Source: Cytophagales bacterium
GTDB taxonomy: Bacteria > Bacteroidota > Bacteroidia > Cytophagales > Cyclobacteriaceae
Length of the DNA: 64,000 bases
Assembly (NCBI GenBank): GCA_020403045.1
Contig: JADBYK010000006.1
Span: 1 to 64,000, forward strand
Reading direction: 5' to 3'
Below are positions 43,588 through 54,400 of this stretch, piece after piece. The first letter of the stretch is position 1, and each line of letters begins with the position of its first letter. The notes beneath the pieces are model-generated. The model did not search any database, had not been told where the DNA came from, and was given only the letters and a program-made list of their open reading frames with translations. The position numbers and the translations under genes were made by a program.

Positions 43588-43684
43588 ATTCCTGGCTACT
43601 GCTCCCTTTCAAGCATTAAAGAAATTACATCTACGTGACTAGGCCCTATCGGCAGCAGCGATGCGGGGTCAGAGACGAGAAAAT

Positions 43685-45490
43685 TTAACTCCGCTTTTTT
43701 CTTCTCTGCGGAAACTCAAAACCAATGCGGATATTTAATTTGTCAATATACGGGCTTTGGTAATAGCCAGTAAAAATGGTGTACATAATTTGTACGTTGC
43801 CCAGCAGCTTGTTGGAGATACGAAACTCTTGCTTGTAGCCTGCCATGTAAATCCATACCCATTGACGTGTCCCTTCTCCAGCTAGTGGAACAAACTCGGC
43901 ATTCATGTATTCAGCGTTTAGTAAAACATGTGAGCCACCTTTGATCTTAGCTTGAAAACAGCTGCGAGGCCCATACATGCGGTCGTCAAAATTTATGCTC
44001 GATTTTCTTGAACTATAACTGATACGCTCGTTCCAGCCAATGCCTGCTATAAAACGTCCGCTAATGCGGTAGCCTACCTGCGGGTTAAAATCAACCATTA
44101 CGTTTTGCTTCGACTGTATTTGTAAATTTAAGGCAGGCCTCAGCCGCTCCACAAACGGTTTGTCCTTCATAGGGTTAGGGGGCTTTTTGAACATATCTAC
44201 CACTTGCTCGGCATCTTTGATTTTTGCTTTCGCTTGTGATAGTTGATCGATGGCAGTCAACAATTCTTTTTCCTTACCAGCAAAGTGGTTAGTGGCTTGC
44301 TCTTTTGCTTGGTTCACGGCCATCTCCTTGCGGTACTCTGGGTCGCTGTTCCATTTTTCCACCATGGCTTTTTGTTTCTCTATGTCGGTGAGCTGTGTCT
44401 CAAATGCTTTGCCGCCTGCGAGGTTGGCCGCGTTGGTTTCCATTTCTTTTTTTAGTTTCTCATCGTTCAGCCCATCTTTGGTGATGTTCTTCACCCCTTC
44501 GGTGTACTTGCCAATCTCTTTGGTGGAGTTGGAAACATCGGTCAGTCCTTTGCCCACGTCACCGAGGCCGATGTTTTTTAAATCAGTTGCGGGAAGCCCA
44601 ATGTTTCCTGTTCCGGTACCAGTGTTCACAGTTGGCGTGTTGGGCAATGCCGCATTTGTTTTTCCGTTCAGCGATGGTAGGCTAACGTTGCCCACCTTGC
44701 CGTTCACATTGGGTAGTCCATTGACTGATGGCAACTGTGTGTTCAACTTTGGAACGTTGATGCCGCTAACAGTGCCAGGCATGTTGGGGAGTTTGCTATT
44801 GACATCAGGCAGGTTGACGTTGCCTACTTTGCCGCCCTCTTTGTTAAACATATCCAGTTTTCCGTTCACGCCATTTTGCAGCGAAGTTATTTTTTGTTGG
44901 CCTGCTGCCATTGAGGTCTTGGCTTTCGTCTGAAGGTCGGTCAATTTCTTTTCTGCTTTTTTTGCCTCTTTGAACAAGCCCTGAGATTTGAGATTGTCTA
45001 TCTTTTGCTGTAGACTGTCTATGGATTTGGTAAAGCGAATCTCGGGTAGTTTAAAATTCGTCAAACTATCCACCTTTGCTGATAGTTTGGTTTGGACGGA
45101 ATCCATTTTGCGTTGGTAGCTACTTAGCAGCTTCGTGTGTGCTACACTGTCAGTAAGGTGTTGAACTTTCGAGTTAACTTGATTGCCTATGTTTTGCGGG
45201 CGAAGGCTGTCCAGTTTTTGGTTGGCTTGGTTTTGCAGCCTTGCCAAGCGGTTTTCGTTTTTAAACTTCTCTGCCTTTTGTTGTGCTCGTTGCTTTTTAG
45301 CCTGGAACCGGGCAAGTTTCTTTTTGGCTTTTTGAGTAAGAGTGTCGGTGGAAAGTTGTTTGCTAAGGCTATCTGTTTTTTGTACTAAACTTTCGGCTTT
45401 GTTTTGCAAACGGAGGCTGTCTTGTTGTTGAGCAAATGCTGCGCATGAAAGCAACAAGAAAAAAAAGAAGTGTGTGACTTTGCTTAGCAT
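43685..45490 (-). CDS. Secreted coiled-coil protein with C-terminal beta-rich domain, paralogue of the gene at 768-2402
   Basis: A 601-residue exported protein. A signal peptide (FFFFLLLSCAAFAQQQD) starts near the ATG at 45490. Residues 20-200 are a Lys/Gln/Ser coiled coil with K-x-D-S-L repeats. Residues 205-300 are Asn/Gly/Pro/Leu-rich low complexity (LPNVNGKVGNVSLPSLNG). A helical region contains NHFAGKEKELL. The C-terminal 150 residues are beta-rich (KPFVERLRPALNLQIQ). This architecture, with HFAGKE and KPFxER, matches the gene at 768-2402. A REP-like hairpin lies 104 bases upstream. No function assigned; an envelope-spanning filament is possible. Confidence 0.75.
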   Translation of the reverse strand: MLSKVTHFFFFLLLSCAAFAQQQDSLRLQNKAESLVQKTDSLSKQLSTDTLTQKAKKKLARFQAKKQRAQQKAEKFKNENRLARLQNQANQKLDSLRPQNIGNQVNSKVQHLTDSVAHTKLLSSYQRKMDSVQTKLSAKVDSLTNFKLPEIRFTKSIDSLQQKIDNLKSQGLFKEAKKAEKKLTDLQTKAKTSMAAGQQKITSLQNGVNGKLDMFNKEGGKVGNVNLPDVNSKLPNMPGTVSGINVPKLNTQLPSVNGLPNVNGKVGNVSLPSLNGKTNAALPNTPTVNTGTGTGNIGLPATDLKNIGLGDVGKGLTDVSNSTKEIGKYTEGVKNITKDGLNDEKLKKEMETNAANLAGGKAFETQLTDIEKQKAMVEKWNSDPEYRKEMAVNQAKEQATNHFAGKEKELLTAIDQLSQAKAKIKDAEQVVDMFKKPPNPMKDKPFVERLRPALNLQIQSKQNVMVDFNPQVGYRISGRFIAGIGWNERISYSSRKSSINFDDRMYGPRSCFQAKIKGGSHVLLNAEYMNAEFVPLAGEGTRQWVWIYMAGYKQEFRISNKLLGNVQIMYTIFTGYYQSPYIDKLNIRIGFEFPQRRKKRS

Positions 45491-45593
45491 CTACTTATCC
45501 TTACCATTTCTTGCTCAAATCTCTGGATGCTCTTTGGAATATATTAGGTCTTCGTTCATTCAATTTGTTCATCTGTTATCCTCTTTCATCTCG

Positions 45594-45629
45594 TTTGTTG
45601 GTGAAGAACACGTGAAGAACACCAACAAA
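45594..45629. repeat. Second REP-like hairpin
   Basis: Arms TTTGTTGGTG (45594-45603) and CACCAACAAA (45620-45629), with an internal ACGTG dyad in the loop, followed by a GGCGAGGACGGGAG flank. It is the counterpart of 532-577 near the RAYT gene. It lies 3' of the immunity candidate of the RHS operon and may also stop its transcription. Confidence 0.6.
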
Positions 45630-45672
45630 GGCGAGGACGGGAGACTCCGCTGCGAAGGGAAGGCGGGGGTCT

Positions 45673-45975
45673 TTATTCTTCATCTTTCTGAAAATGGAAG
45701 TTATACCTACTCTTTAAAAACATTTCCATTTCCGACAGATATTTATTTACATCTTCAATTGTCGTACTGTCTCCTTTAGTCGCAGATAAAATTTCTAACG
45801 GTGTCCAATAGTCATACCATTGACCAATAAGCCCTTTATCTTGATATTCTCCTGCATCTAATGAGCCTTCCAACCCATAGATTAAATCAGAATAATTCAA
45901 TTCTCCCTTTCGGTATCTCTCAATTGATTTAAGCATTTCAGCCCACAGCCTTATTTGAAGTTTGTTGAATTCCAT
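45673..45975 (-). CDS. Candidate immunity protein for the RHS toxin
   Basis: A 100-residue acidic, helical protein (RLWAEMLKSIERYRKGELNY, DAGEYQDKGLIGQWYDYWTP). It starts 2 bases after the stop of the RHS gene and is of the size and charge expected for an immunity protein that blocks the toxic C-terminal tip of an RHS protein. There is no sequence family I can name. The assignment rests on position, size and acidity. If correct it would act in the cytoplasm and protect the producer. Confidence 0.5.
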   Translation of the reverse strand: MEFNKLQIRLWAEMLKSIERYRKGELNYSDLIYGLEGSLDAGEYQDKGLIGQWYDYWTPLEILSATKGDSTTIEDVNKYLSEMEMFLKSRYNFHFQKDEE

Positions 45976-45977
45976 AC

Positions 45978-48900
45978 TTAACTTCCTATTTTAAATACAG
46001 AAATCACTCTCGTACCCGCAGGGTTTGTAATCACTCTAACATTATCAAAAGTTCGTACTACTTCTGCTGCTGTATTCCCTGGTGTAACTTTTCCAAACTT
46101 AATTGCATTTTTAACTACAGAAGGAGGAATTCCACGACTATAAGAAGTTGCTCCTTTCATAATCGTTCCAACTGGTTGCATTCTTTCTAAAGCGTGGGTC
46201 GTATATTCAATTCCATTGATTACTGTTCTACCACCACTTGCAGCTGGCCATAAACTACCTCCCCCCTTAGCGGCATTGCCACCCCTAATGAAAGCTGAAG
46301 AATAACCACCCACGCCACCAAAGCTCATCAATGACAAGGGTGCAGTAGCTATTGTCATTGCAAAAGGGGCCCACGCTGCTTGCCCAGCTCTTACTGCATT
46401 TGCAATAGGGTTCAAGTAACTGTCATGCCCCCACCAGTACGGAACCACAAGTCTTCCTGATCCAGGAATAACTTCACCATCACTAGCTTTGGCAGTGATG
46501 GTCACTTCATCAAGCATAATCGCATCGCCTGTCTGTGGCACGCTCCAAGCATATATCTGAGCTGCAGAAGAAAGACTAGCTGATATTGCAGAGCTAATTG
46601 CCGAAGACCTTACAGCTTCTCCTACGTCACCACCCATCAATGAAGTAACGGCTGCAGTTGTTCCAACATTTACAGCGCTTTGTATTAGGTTTCGTCCGAT
46701 AATATCGCTTGTACTTTTGGATACAAGACCAGCAGTTGATGAAATATTACCTCCTATGCCACCGCTAATCTTGCCCAACGTGAAATCAAAAGTTGCCCCG
46801 GCTAGAGCTTGCATTCCTCCAGCCGTGCCACCTCTTGCAAACCCATCCACTACATTGTAAACTGTGCTAGCATATGTGTAAATCTGATAAGCTTGAATTA
46901 AAAATGGAATAAAGGCAAACTCTCCATTTGGATCAACGCTCATGTTGGGAATATTCCCCATTGCAGTATACGGACTGCTAAACTGTTTTTGTGGGTCCGT
47001 TGCAAACCACCTCCCCAAATCGCCATAGTACATCCGGCTCCCGAAGTCGTGCCAGCCCGTTTGGGCTATTAGCTCTTTGCCTTGAAATAGATAAGCATTG
47101 TCTGTTTCGCCCTCGCGTATCCACGTATAGCTCTGCATGCCAAATGGATAGTAGTTGTTTACCTGTATCACTGGGCTCTCTTTCACGGTTATCTTCAGGT
47201 CGTCAAAGAATACATCGCCACCGGTATCATTGTCGTAGCTCAGGTAGATAAATACATAGCCTAGTTCTAGTGCCGTAATTTCCGGCAAGGCCAATGGCTG
47301 TGGTGCGTTGGCAATGGTAGAGATGGCCACCGATTTTCCGTCTAATGGTTTGTAGTCTTTGTCAAATAAAATGTAATTGAGAAAGGCAGAGGGGAAGTTC
47401 GCACCGTTGTTAGGGCTGAGGCCAAACCCACTACCTGTGCCATAGGCTTGCCCCACATTGCTAAAGATAGCACCGGGGTCGCCCGGCACGCCTGCTACCC
47501 CGCCAAACACGGGAGCCAGCAACCCAGCCATTGTGCCTACTGCTGTTTTGTTAAACCCGCCTTGGTTTACATAGTACGACCAAGCAGAGGCGTTGATCTT
47601 ATCGCCCGGGTACACTTTCAAACTTTTGCCTGGGCCAATTTTGTTGAGGTTGTTTAGTTTAATCACTTCGTTGCCCCCTGGGGTAGTATTGCCTGGGGAG
47701 ACCACCAAATAGGAGGCTGTTACTTTTTGAAATTTTTGTGTTTCATCTGTCTGATTTTCCGTCTCCATGGTGGCGGTGTAGGTGATGGTAGCAGGAGCCG
47801 TCTGCAATACCACACGTGTGCTGCCCACCTGATCATCTAAGAAATAGTTGTACTCGAAGTTGGTTTTATACAATGCTACTCGATTGATATAGGCTGTACT
47901 ACCTACAGATGCACCATTGTACCATCTTACACCGACCGTAATAGAAGTCATACCTGTTGGTATGGTAAATGAAAAAGTAGAAAAAGCTTCGTTGGTATAT
48001 TGGTTGGGTAGCTTTTCGTTTACAACATTGGCCAATTCATTTGGTGTGCCAACATTAGAATTCAAATACAGGCTGGCCTCTAAACCTGTGGCCGGCTTTG
48101 CAAAGGAAATTTTTGGGATGAGTAAGTAGGCACTTTTGTTGAGAGTAATATCTACTAACAATGCAGTGGTAGAGGGTGTAGAAGAAGTATAAACTACAGT
48201 GCCATTCTTCTTATAATAAATGACAGCGCCTATTCTTTCTACACGTAGGACATCGGTGGTAGTGAGCGTGGCACCAGCAGTCAACGTATTTCCGCTTTCT
48301 ATGATTGAATATTTAAAGCTTGCACCAGAACCTGTTACAAAAAAGCCGTATTGAACCGACTGCCAGTTGGCATTAACATCGTTCTCCGATAACCCAATCG
48401 CCTGTTCTTGCAAGAAAGCCTTGAATTCAACCCAACCACTTGCGCCCGCTGGCAGCTTTTCTACAGATGATGCCCCACTACCCCATGTGGTAGTGGTGGG
48501 TGATGGGTAGATGGCGACCCCGTCATCGAGGATTGCGTTGGTAACATTCGCCCACGTCATATTACCTACAGCCGTTTGATAGCCCAGCACCGACAAGGTA
48601 TATGTATCACCCGCACGTACTGGATAGGTATCGCCTTGAGTAGTTTTAATGGGATACACACCCAATGCACCAGAAGTGGAAGTGGTTGTAGCCACTACAT
48701 AATTTTGCCCGCTCGAGCTTACCGTGTTTAAGGAAACAGATGCGCTAGCCGCAGTAAATCCATCCAGGCTAGAGGCCTCTTTATTTACAATCAGGTTGCT
48801 ATACGTTGGGGCAGTAATGCGACCCTCTTCATGATTTAATAAAAGTACTTGTCCGTTTAGAAAAACCATTCCTCCTACATAATCAGTAGTGGTAGTAGTG

Positions 48901-51461
48901 CCAGCCTTAAAATAGATTTGTATCAATTTTATGCCAGCTGCATCATAGGTATTTTCCAGATACGAGCCATCTGAAAACGTCACTCGTTTTGGCAGATTGT
49001 TAAAATAATAGGTGATGCTGGTAATGGATTTGTTTTGGTCTTTGGTCACATTGCCATTGGCATCGTAGGTATAGTCTGGGTCGTTGGCAGTATTTGATCC
49101 ACCATCTTTAAAACCTAAATCTTTGTTGGCACTGGCAATATTTTCCTTTACAAATTGCAGTTGATTGCCGCCTGCTCCATAGTTGTAAGTGAGTTGATCA
49201 ATCGGCTCGGCTGTATTGCTGGTTCCGTTAAAGAAGCCGGTATTTCGAGAAAGCGATTTGATATTTCCATTCAAATCATAACTCAGGCCGGTTTCATTGT
49301 AGAAATCATTTTCGCTTCCCCAGGAGGCGCCTCCTGTTGCGCTCATTTTATGGGTCGCACTTGATAACTGCTTTAGGTTATCATAACCAAAATTATACAA
49401 GCGTTGCTTACTGCTCAGATCGTTTTTCCACTTGATCGCAGAGACTAGTCCATCTGTTCGCGTTGTACTCCCTGCATTGGCGATGGCATTATTATAGCTT
49501 AAGTCCATCCCAAAATAGTCTTGTTGAGGATCGCCTAATTCGGGAGTTGTTGTATTCAAATTGGTCATCCATCCACGGATGTTGTATCGGTAGTCGAGGG
49601 CTTGCAAATAAGTAATGCCCGTGTCTTCGCTATGGAGTTTCTTTTTAACTACCTGCCCCAGTTCGTTGTATTCCAAGGAAGATAAAACAATTTCACCTTG
49701 GGTATTCAACTGGTGATAGACTTTTAGTAATCGTCCTGCGTGATCGTAGTCAAATCGTTTTCGTTGGGTACCAATGCCTCCGCTATTATAGTTGATCAGC
49801 ATATGCAATTCCTCCAATTTTTTCCCACTAAAATCATAGAGTGTTGACACCCTGTCCCGGCCATTTAGATGATTTGAACCGATTGTTTGTATGACCGCTC
49901 CTTGGCGGTTGTAGTAGGATATTGTGTTCAACCAATTATTGGTGCCTAAAATTTTAACACTTGAGCCAATCGTTCTGCCCACTACTCGATCAAATTTTTG
50001 GAACGGTTCGTTGGAAGCAGACACCCAAGTTTCAGTAGGCACAAAACTGAAATTGGAATCCGTTGAAAAAGGGCAATTGCTGTAGTTGTCGTAGTAGGTT
50101 GCAACCAAATAGGCATTCGGATCGCTTACGTTAGGATAAGCATTGTTTGTATAGCCCAAAACGGCAGTACCGATTTGTTCATTGAGTACGGTTTGGGTAT
50201 CGACATTTGCTCGAACCTGATCGATTGTTCCTGCAATAGTTGTAAGACCCGATAAAACAGGACGACCCAAATCGTCATATTTTGTAAATGAATATTGGTT
50301 TGTCAGCCTTTGATTTCCATCCTGGGAAAGTACAAGCTGATCACGGTTATCGTAGACAAAGTATTTCCAATCGGTGCCGGGCACCTTCTCAGCAATTTTG
50401 CGATGAAGATTATCATATAAATACTGGTAGGCATATTGACTAACCAAGTCGCTGGTAACAGATTGTGGGAAAGGAGCAACCCGCAAATCAGGCCAAAAAC
50501 TGCTTTGCAAAGTGACCGTAACCCCTTCGAGGTACAAGTAGGTTCTGTACGGGCCAATCAGGCTTGTTAAATTCAAATTAGTTGTAGCAAGCCACGAAGA
50601 ATTCAGCGACCCGCCAAATGCAATAACTTTCTGTTCCACTTTGCTGATCGCTTCTGGAGGCACAACAAACCTAAGATCTCCCCTATCATCGTAGAGATAG
50701 GCTGTTTCAACCCAACCTGCATTATATGTCCTTGTGCAGATCGTTTTACCTTCATAGTCTTTGTATTGTTTTGTTAACAAGCCATGTTCATCGGTATTTG
50801 TAATCACTGACAATTCGTTAGCATCATAAAAGTTAGAATAGTAGAGACTAAATTTAGAGTTACCCAGATCGAGTATATTCCATTTTTTGACTTCATCTGC
50901 CTCGTTAGTTCCGTAAGTCACAGATTTGAATGCACCCGTAGTGGGCTGCCAAGCTGTACCCACTGACCCTTGGTGAAACACTCTGCTTAGTGGGTCCAGA
51001 TTGAAAATCGTTTTAGAAAAAGGAGATGCATCGACAGGTACTTTTGATGTGGCGTTGTTATAAAAATTATAATATTCGGTCGATGGCAACGCTGGCTTAA
51101 AGGCTCCATTCGATTCAGTTGAAATATAAGGTAAGTACTTGGTTGCTTCTCTACCAAAGGCATCATAGCTCTGAAAACTTACTATATCTTTTTGCAACGG
51201 AGAGCCCTTTGTGATTACGGACTGCTCAACCCTTCCACTACCGGTTAAATAAGTTACCGATTGAGTAGTCTCCTGAATCGTGAGGGTGCTAAGTTGAGCT
51301 TCGGATGTTTTGCCCGGCACCAGTATACTATTGTTCACTGTAAAGTTCCTATTTTGATTTGGGATGGATGGAGATTGCGCAAAGCATGCTATTGATGCTC
51401 TCAATGCTAAAAAACCCGCCAAAAAGAAACACTTATTTAATATGCAGAATTTAGTTTTCAT
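45978..51461 (-). CDS. RHS-repeat protein with C-terminal toxin-like tip
   Basis: About 1827 residues from the ATG at 51461, where a signal peptide (AGFLALRASIACFAQS) follows; the longer frame to 51512 is less likely. The bulk is YD/RHS repeats (YDDRGDLRFVVPPEA, YDNLHRKIAEKVPG and others). The RHS core motif SRMYYGDLGRWFATDP lies near residue 1475. The last ~95 residues (from SLWPAASGG) carry EYTTHALERMQPVG, IPPSVVKNAIKFG and VRVITNPAGTRVISVF. This layout recalls BECR-fold or DUF4258-like RNase toxins. An immunity candidate follows 2 bases later. Export and toxicity are inference from architecture. Confidence 0.8.
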   Translation of the reverse strand: MKTKFCILNKCFFLAGFLALRASIACFAQSPSIPNQNRNFTVNNSILVPGKTSEAQLSTLTIQETTQSVTYLTGSGRVEQSVITKGSPLQKDIVSFQSYDAFGREATKYLPYISTESNGAFKPALPSTEYYNFYNNATSKVPVDASPFSKTIFNLDPLSRVFHQGSVGTAWQPTTGAFKSVTYGTNEADEVKKWNILDLGNSKFSLYYSNFYDANELSVITNTDEHGLLTKQYKDYEGKTICTRTYNAGWVETAYLYDDRGDLRFVVPPEAISKVEQKVIAFGGSLNSSWLATTNLNLTSLIGPYRTYLYLEGVTVTLQSSFWPDLRVAPFPQSVTSDLVSQYAYQYLYDNLHRKIAEKVPGTDWKYFVYDNRDQLVLSQDGNQRLTNQYSFTKYDDLGRPVLSGLTTIAGTIDQVRANVDTQTVLNEQIGTAVLGYTNNAYPNVSDPNAYLVATYYDNYSNCPFSTDSNFSFVPTETWVSASNEPFQKFDRVVGRTIGSSVKILGTNNWLNTISYYNRQGAVIQTIGSNHLNGRDRVSTLYDFSGKKLEELHMLINYNSGGIGTQRKRFDYDHAGRLLKVYHQLNTQGEIVLSSLEYNELGQVVKKKLHSEDTGITYLQALDYRYNIRGWMTNLNTTTPELGDPQQDYFGMDLSYNNAIANAGSTTRTDGLVSAIKWKNDLSSKQRLYNFGYDNLKQLSSATHKMSATGGASWGSENDFYNETGLSYDLNGNIKSLSRNTGFFNGTSNTAEPIDQLTYNYGAGGNQLQFVKENIASANKDLGFKDGGSNTANDPDYTYDANGNVTKDQNKSITSITYYFNNLPKRVTFSDGSYLENTYDAAGIKLIQIYFKAGTTTTTDYVGGMVFLNGQVLLLNHEEGRITAPTYSNLIVNKEASSLDGFTAASASVSLNTVSSSGQNYVVATTTSTSGALGVYPIKTTQGDTYPVRAGDTYTLSVLGYQTAVGNMTWANVTNAILDDGVAIYPSPTTTTWGSGASSVEKLPAGASGWVEFKAFLQEQAIGLSENDVNANWQSVQYGFFVTGSGASFKYSIIESGNTLTAGATLTTTDVLRVERIGAVIYYKKNGTVVYTSSTPSTTALLVDITLNKSAYLLIPKISFAKPATGLEASLYLNSNVGTPNELANVVNEKLPNQYTNEAFSTFSFTIPTGMTSITVGVRWYNGASVGSTAYINRVALYKTNFEYNYFLDDQVGSTRVVLQTAPATITYTATMETENQTDETQKFQKVTASYLVVSPGNTTPGGNEVIKLNNLNKIGPGKSLKVYPGDKINASAWSYYVNQGGFNKTAVGTMAGLLAPVFGGVAGVPGDPGAIFSNVGQAYGTGSGFGLSPNNGANFPSAFLNYILFDKDYKPLDGKSVAISTIANAPQPLALPEITALELGYVFIYLSYDNDTGGDVFFDDLKITVKESPVIQVNNYYPFGMQSYTWIREGETDNAYLFQGKELIAQTGWHDFGSRMYYGDLGRWFATDPQKQFSSPYTAMGNIPNMSVDPNGEFAFIPFLIQAYQIYTYASTVYNVVDGFARGGTAGGMQALAGATFDFTLGKISGGIGGNISSTAGLVSKSTSDIIGRNLIQSAVNVGTTAAVTSLMGGDVGEAVRSSAISSAISASLSSAAQIYAWSVPQTGDAIMLDEVTITAKASDGEVIPGSGRLVVPYWWGHDSYLNPIANAVRAGQAAWAPFAMTIATAPLSLMSFGGVGGYSSAFIRGGNAAKGGGSLWPAASGGRTVINGIEYTTHALERMQPVGTIMKGATSYSRGIPPSVVKNAIKFGKVTPGNTAAEVVRTFDNVRVITNPAGTRVISVFKIGS

Positions 51462-51477
51462 AAGCCGAGTAATAAGC

Positions 51478-54400
51478 CTAATTTTTGATATTGTATTTAC
51501 TATAGGAAACAATGTTCCTGCTTTCGTCCCTTACCAATTTCGGGCGATTGTATTCATCGTATTCAAAATAGGAAACTTGGTTATTGGTATCGCAAGTGGT
51601 AATGAGATTGCCCCATTGATCATAGCAATAAGTAGTCATTAATGCGGATGAAGGGCATAGCCTCACCTCGTCAATCAAAATGCCAGTACCTCCTATTGTA
51701 GTATTACCGTTTATTGTTTGAGTGATCAATTCCCAGTTACCGGCTCCTACTTTTCTCCAGTAAGTAAGTTTATATGTACCCCCTGAAGGTAGGTTAACAG
51801 TATAACCCACAGTGGAGCTTTTTAGTCCTGTAAGCGCATCAATGGAAAAATTAGACGTGGAATACTCAAAACCTTCATACAGAATTTGATTCGAAGAAGC
51901 CTTGGTTACTTCTGCTAAAACGAGCGGCTTACCGCTATGATAGACAATTGACTTCCAAACATTATTGCCATCAATGGATTGTGTCAATAGTCCTCTAGAA
52001 TTAAAGCTGACATTAGTGTTAGTCAGCCGCCAGTTCGCAGAAGGTACAGTTGTGTTCGGATCCCAATAGGCAGAAAAATCTGTCGAACCATTTTTCCAAG
52101 CATAGGTTTGATACGGTGCAATAAACCCACTTCCAAAATCCTTCCAGCGCGTACAACTGACCGCCAGCGTTTGGCCATTTCTAAGAACTTCCTCTCGAAC
52201 AGGTACTAAGCGAGGACGACTAGCGAAGGGATTGAACGTATAGACGTCATAGTAATATTGGAATGTAGTTAGCTTACCTTTTATTTCAGTTGTTCTTGCC
52301 GTGGCAAAAGTCGAATAAGTAGTATTGGTACCGAGAGTTTGGCCATCAACATTTTGACTTGAATAAGTTGGCAAAATGGAATAACTCCTATTTGACAAAC
52401 CAAAGTCCAAATATGAAAATCTTGAATTCGAACTAGCCAAAACTCCACCGTTGCTCCCATTATAAGTGATCGTTTTATAAGGTGTTCCGGTTGCTTTTTT
52501 ATGTTTATTGACAAAAGACCCATCTGGCAGAATGTTTGGGTCTATGCCAACAAAATTCGCTGGATTCAGCCCATTAAAGAAATACGTATCTGTGTATCCA
52601 TTGCTCAGATTCAAGCCTCGATAAGTTTTCACCCTGCTAAATTGAGGCACCGTGCCAGATGCGTCTGCCGCTGCAGTCGGAAGATAGTATTCATAAGAAA
52701 CCTGAGTGGCGGGAGAAGCGCCATCATTCATTTCTATCTGGGTAGCAACATAAACACTTATGCTTCCTTCAAAACTATTGCCCCATTTTCGATATATCTT
52801 TAAGCTTGATGCATCTTCCATATCAGCAACTCCTCCGAGTGCCGTAACGATCGCATTATAACCAACTTGTGCGGGAGCAAAAAGTACATTAGGTCTGTCT
52901 TTTATCAGCCCCGGTATTGCCATCTGCGGATTGGTACCGCTAGGCCAAAGCTCCCCATTTTTAAACCTGACTACCAAGGAATTAGACAAACCGAAAACGC
53001 CTGTCGCAATAAAATCCAAACCGCCTTGTAGATAAAAATCCGAACCCAGACCGTTAAGAGCTGGGACTGTTTGCGGAGCTAACAACCAGGAGTCGACTGC
53101 GTCCACGTTTTTAAAGTAGAGTCTTCCATTTGTTGTCACAAAGTTGTTACCAGCTAGCAGCACATAAGGATTTGTAGTTGCCACTTCAAGCGCGTTACCC
53201 CAAGTTCTTGTGGCCGGATCATACGATCTCATGGCGGTATTTCCTCCTGGGCGTGGTCGCAAGACGAAGTCATCACCCAGTGAAAACAGATTGCGCAAAT
53301 AAGTATTGGGCCCGTAAAAATCAATATCGCCAGAGGGCACCCAATTGATGCCATCATACCGCCAGGCTAGTCCTTTGACTGAGGCCTCAACCGAGGTGAG
53401 AAACACCATACTATTGTTCACATTATTAACAAATGAATTGTCATCAATGGCTATACTCATGTTAAAAGGTGAGATATTATAATATTCATCCCAATTATAA
53501 ATTCGCTCGGTTCCACCCGCTGCCATCATAACCGCGTAAGAATTTGAGCCATGCCAGCGTGAGTCTCCATATGTTCCGGGTATCGACTGCCAAGCAGTAC
53601 TGCTCCAAGTTGAGATGGTCGGTTGCTTATAGTCAATCTTTATTCTATCGTTGGATGTGCCGTTTATATCCTCATGAGTCAACACATAATTGCTCCCTGC
53701 TGTGTAAAAGTATTGGCTTGAGCCAAATCCCTTGGTAATAACTTGCTTTAGCCACTGACCACTTGTCCAGGTAAATGAATGGTTGTCTCCGATCGATCCT
53801 TCTTTAGTGCCGACAAAAACAAAGTCAGTGCCACTCAACAAAGTCGAATTGCTACTAGCAACAACCGTTTGAGAATTGTCAAACGTCCATTGACCTGTTT
53901 CATTAACATTTTTCTTAAACAAATAGATTGTCGCTGAAAGGTTAGGAAGTATTACAAAGAAATCTGTACCAAGAGTAATTTTATACTCTTGACTAAAGGG
54001 CGGTACGTCAATGCAATCTCCTCCGGGGGGGCATGATTTGCTGGACTCTTTAAGTGTGATTGACGGAATGGATGTTCCAACCCAATGCACCCACGTTCCT
54101 CCATCCCAAGTCAAAACATCTACCTGCATCTGCCTACCTTGTTTCACGTGCCCACCGGTAGCATCTCTTCGAGTAATTACAACATAGTCGTTTCCAAAAT
54201 ATATTTGTGGTTCTGTAAAGTTGGTAATTGCGGGCAGTGTGTAAGATAAGTTAGTTCTATCTAGGCTAACTTTAGTGTAAGAAAACGTGGCCGTTCCTTT
54301 GATTGGCGAAGTAACCTGTTTTAGCACTCCAAAATTTGCTCCCGTTAATAACTCATACGAAAACAAAAAACCGGGCAATGCGTTTCCTAATCGACTAAAT

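Noticed and set aside
44250-44933. A 227-codon plus-strand frame opposite the 43685-45490 gene
   Set aside because: It is a shadow of the minus-strand gene's repetitive coiled-coil and linker composition.
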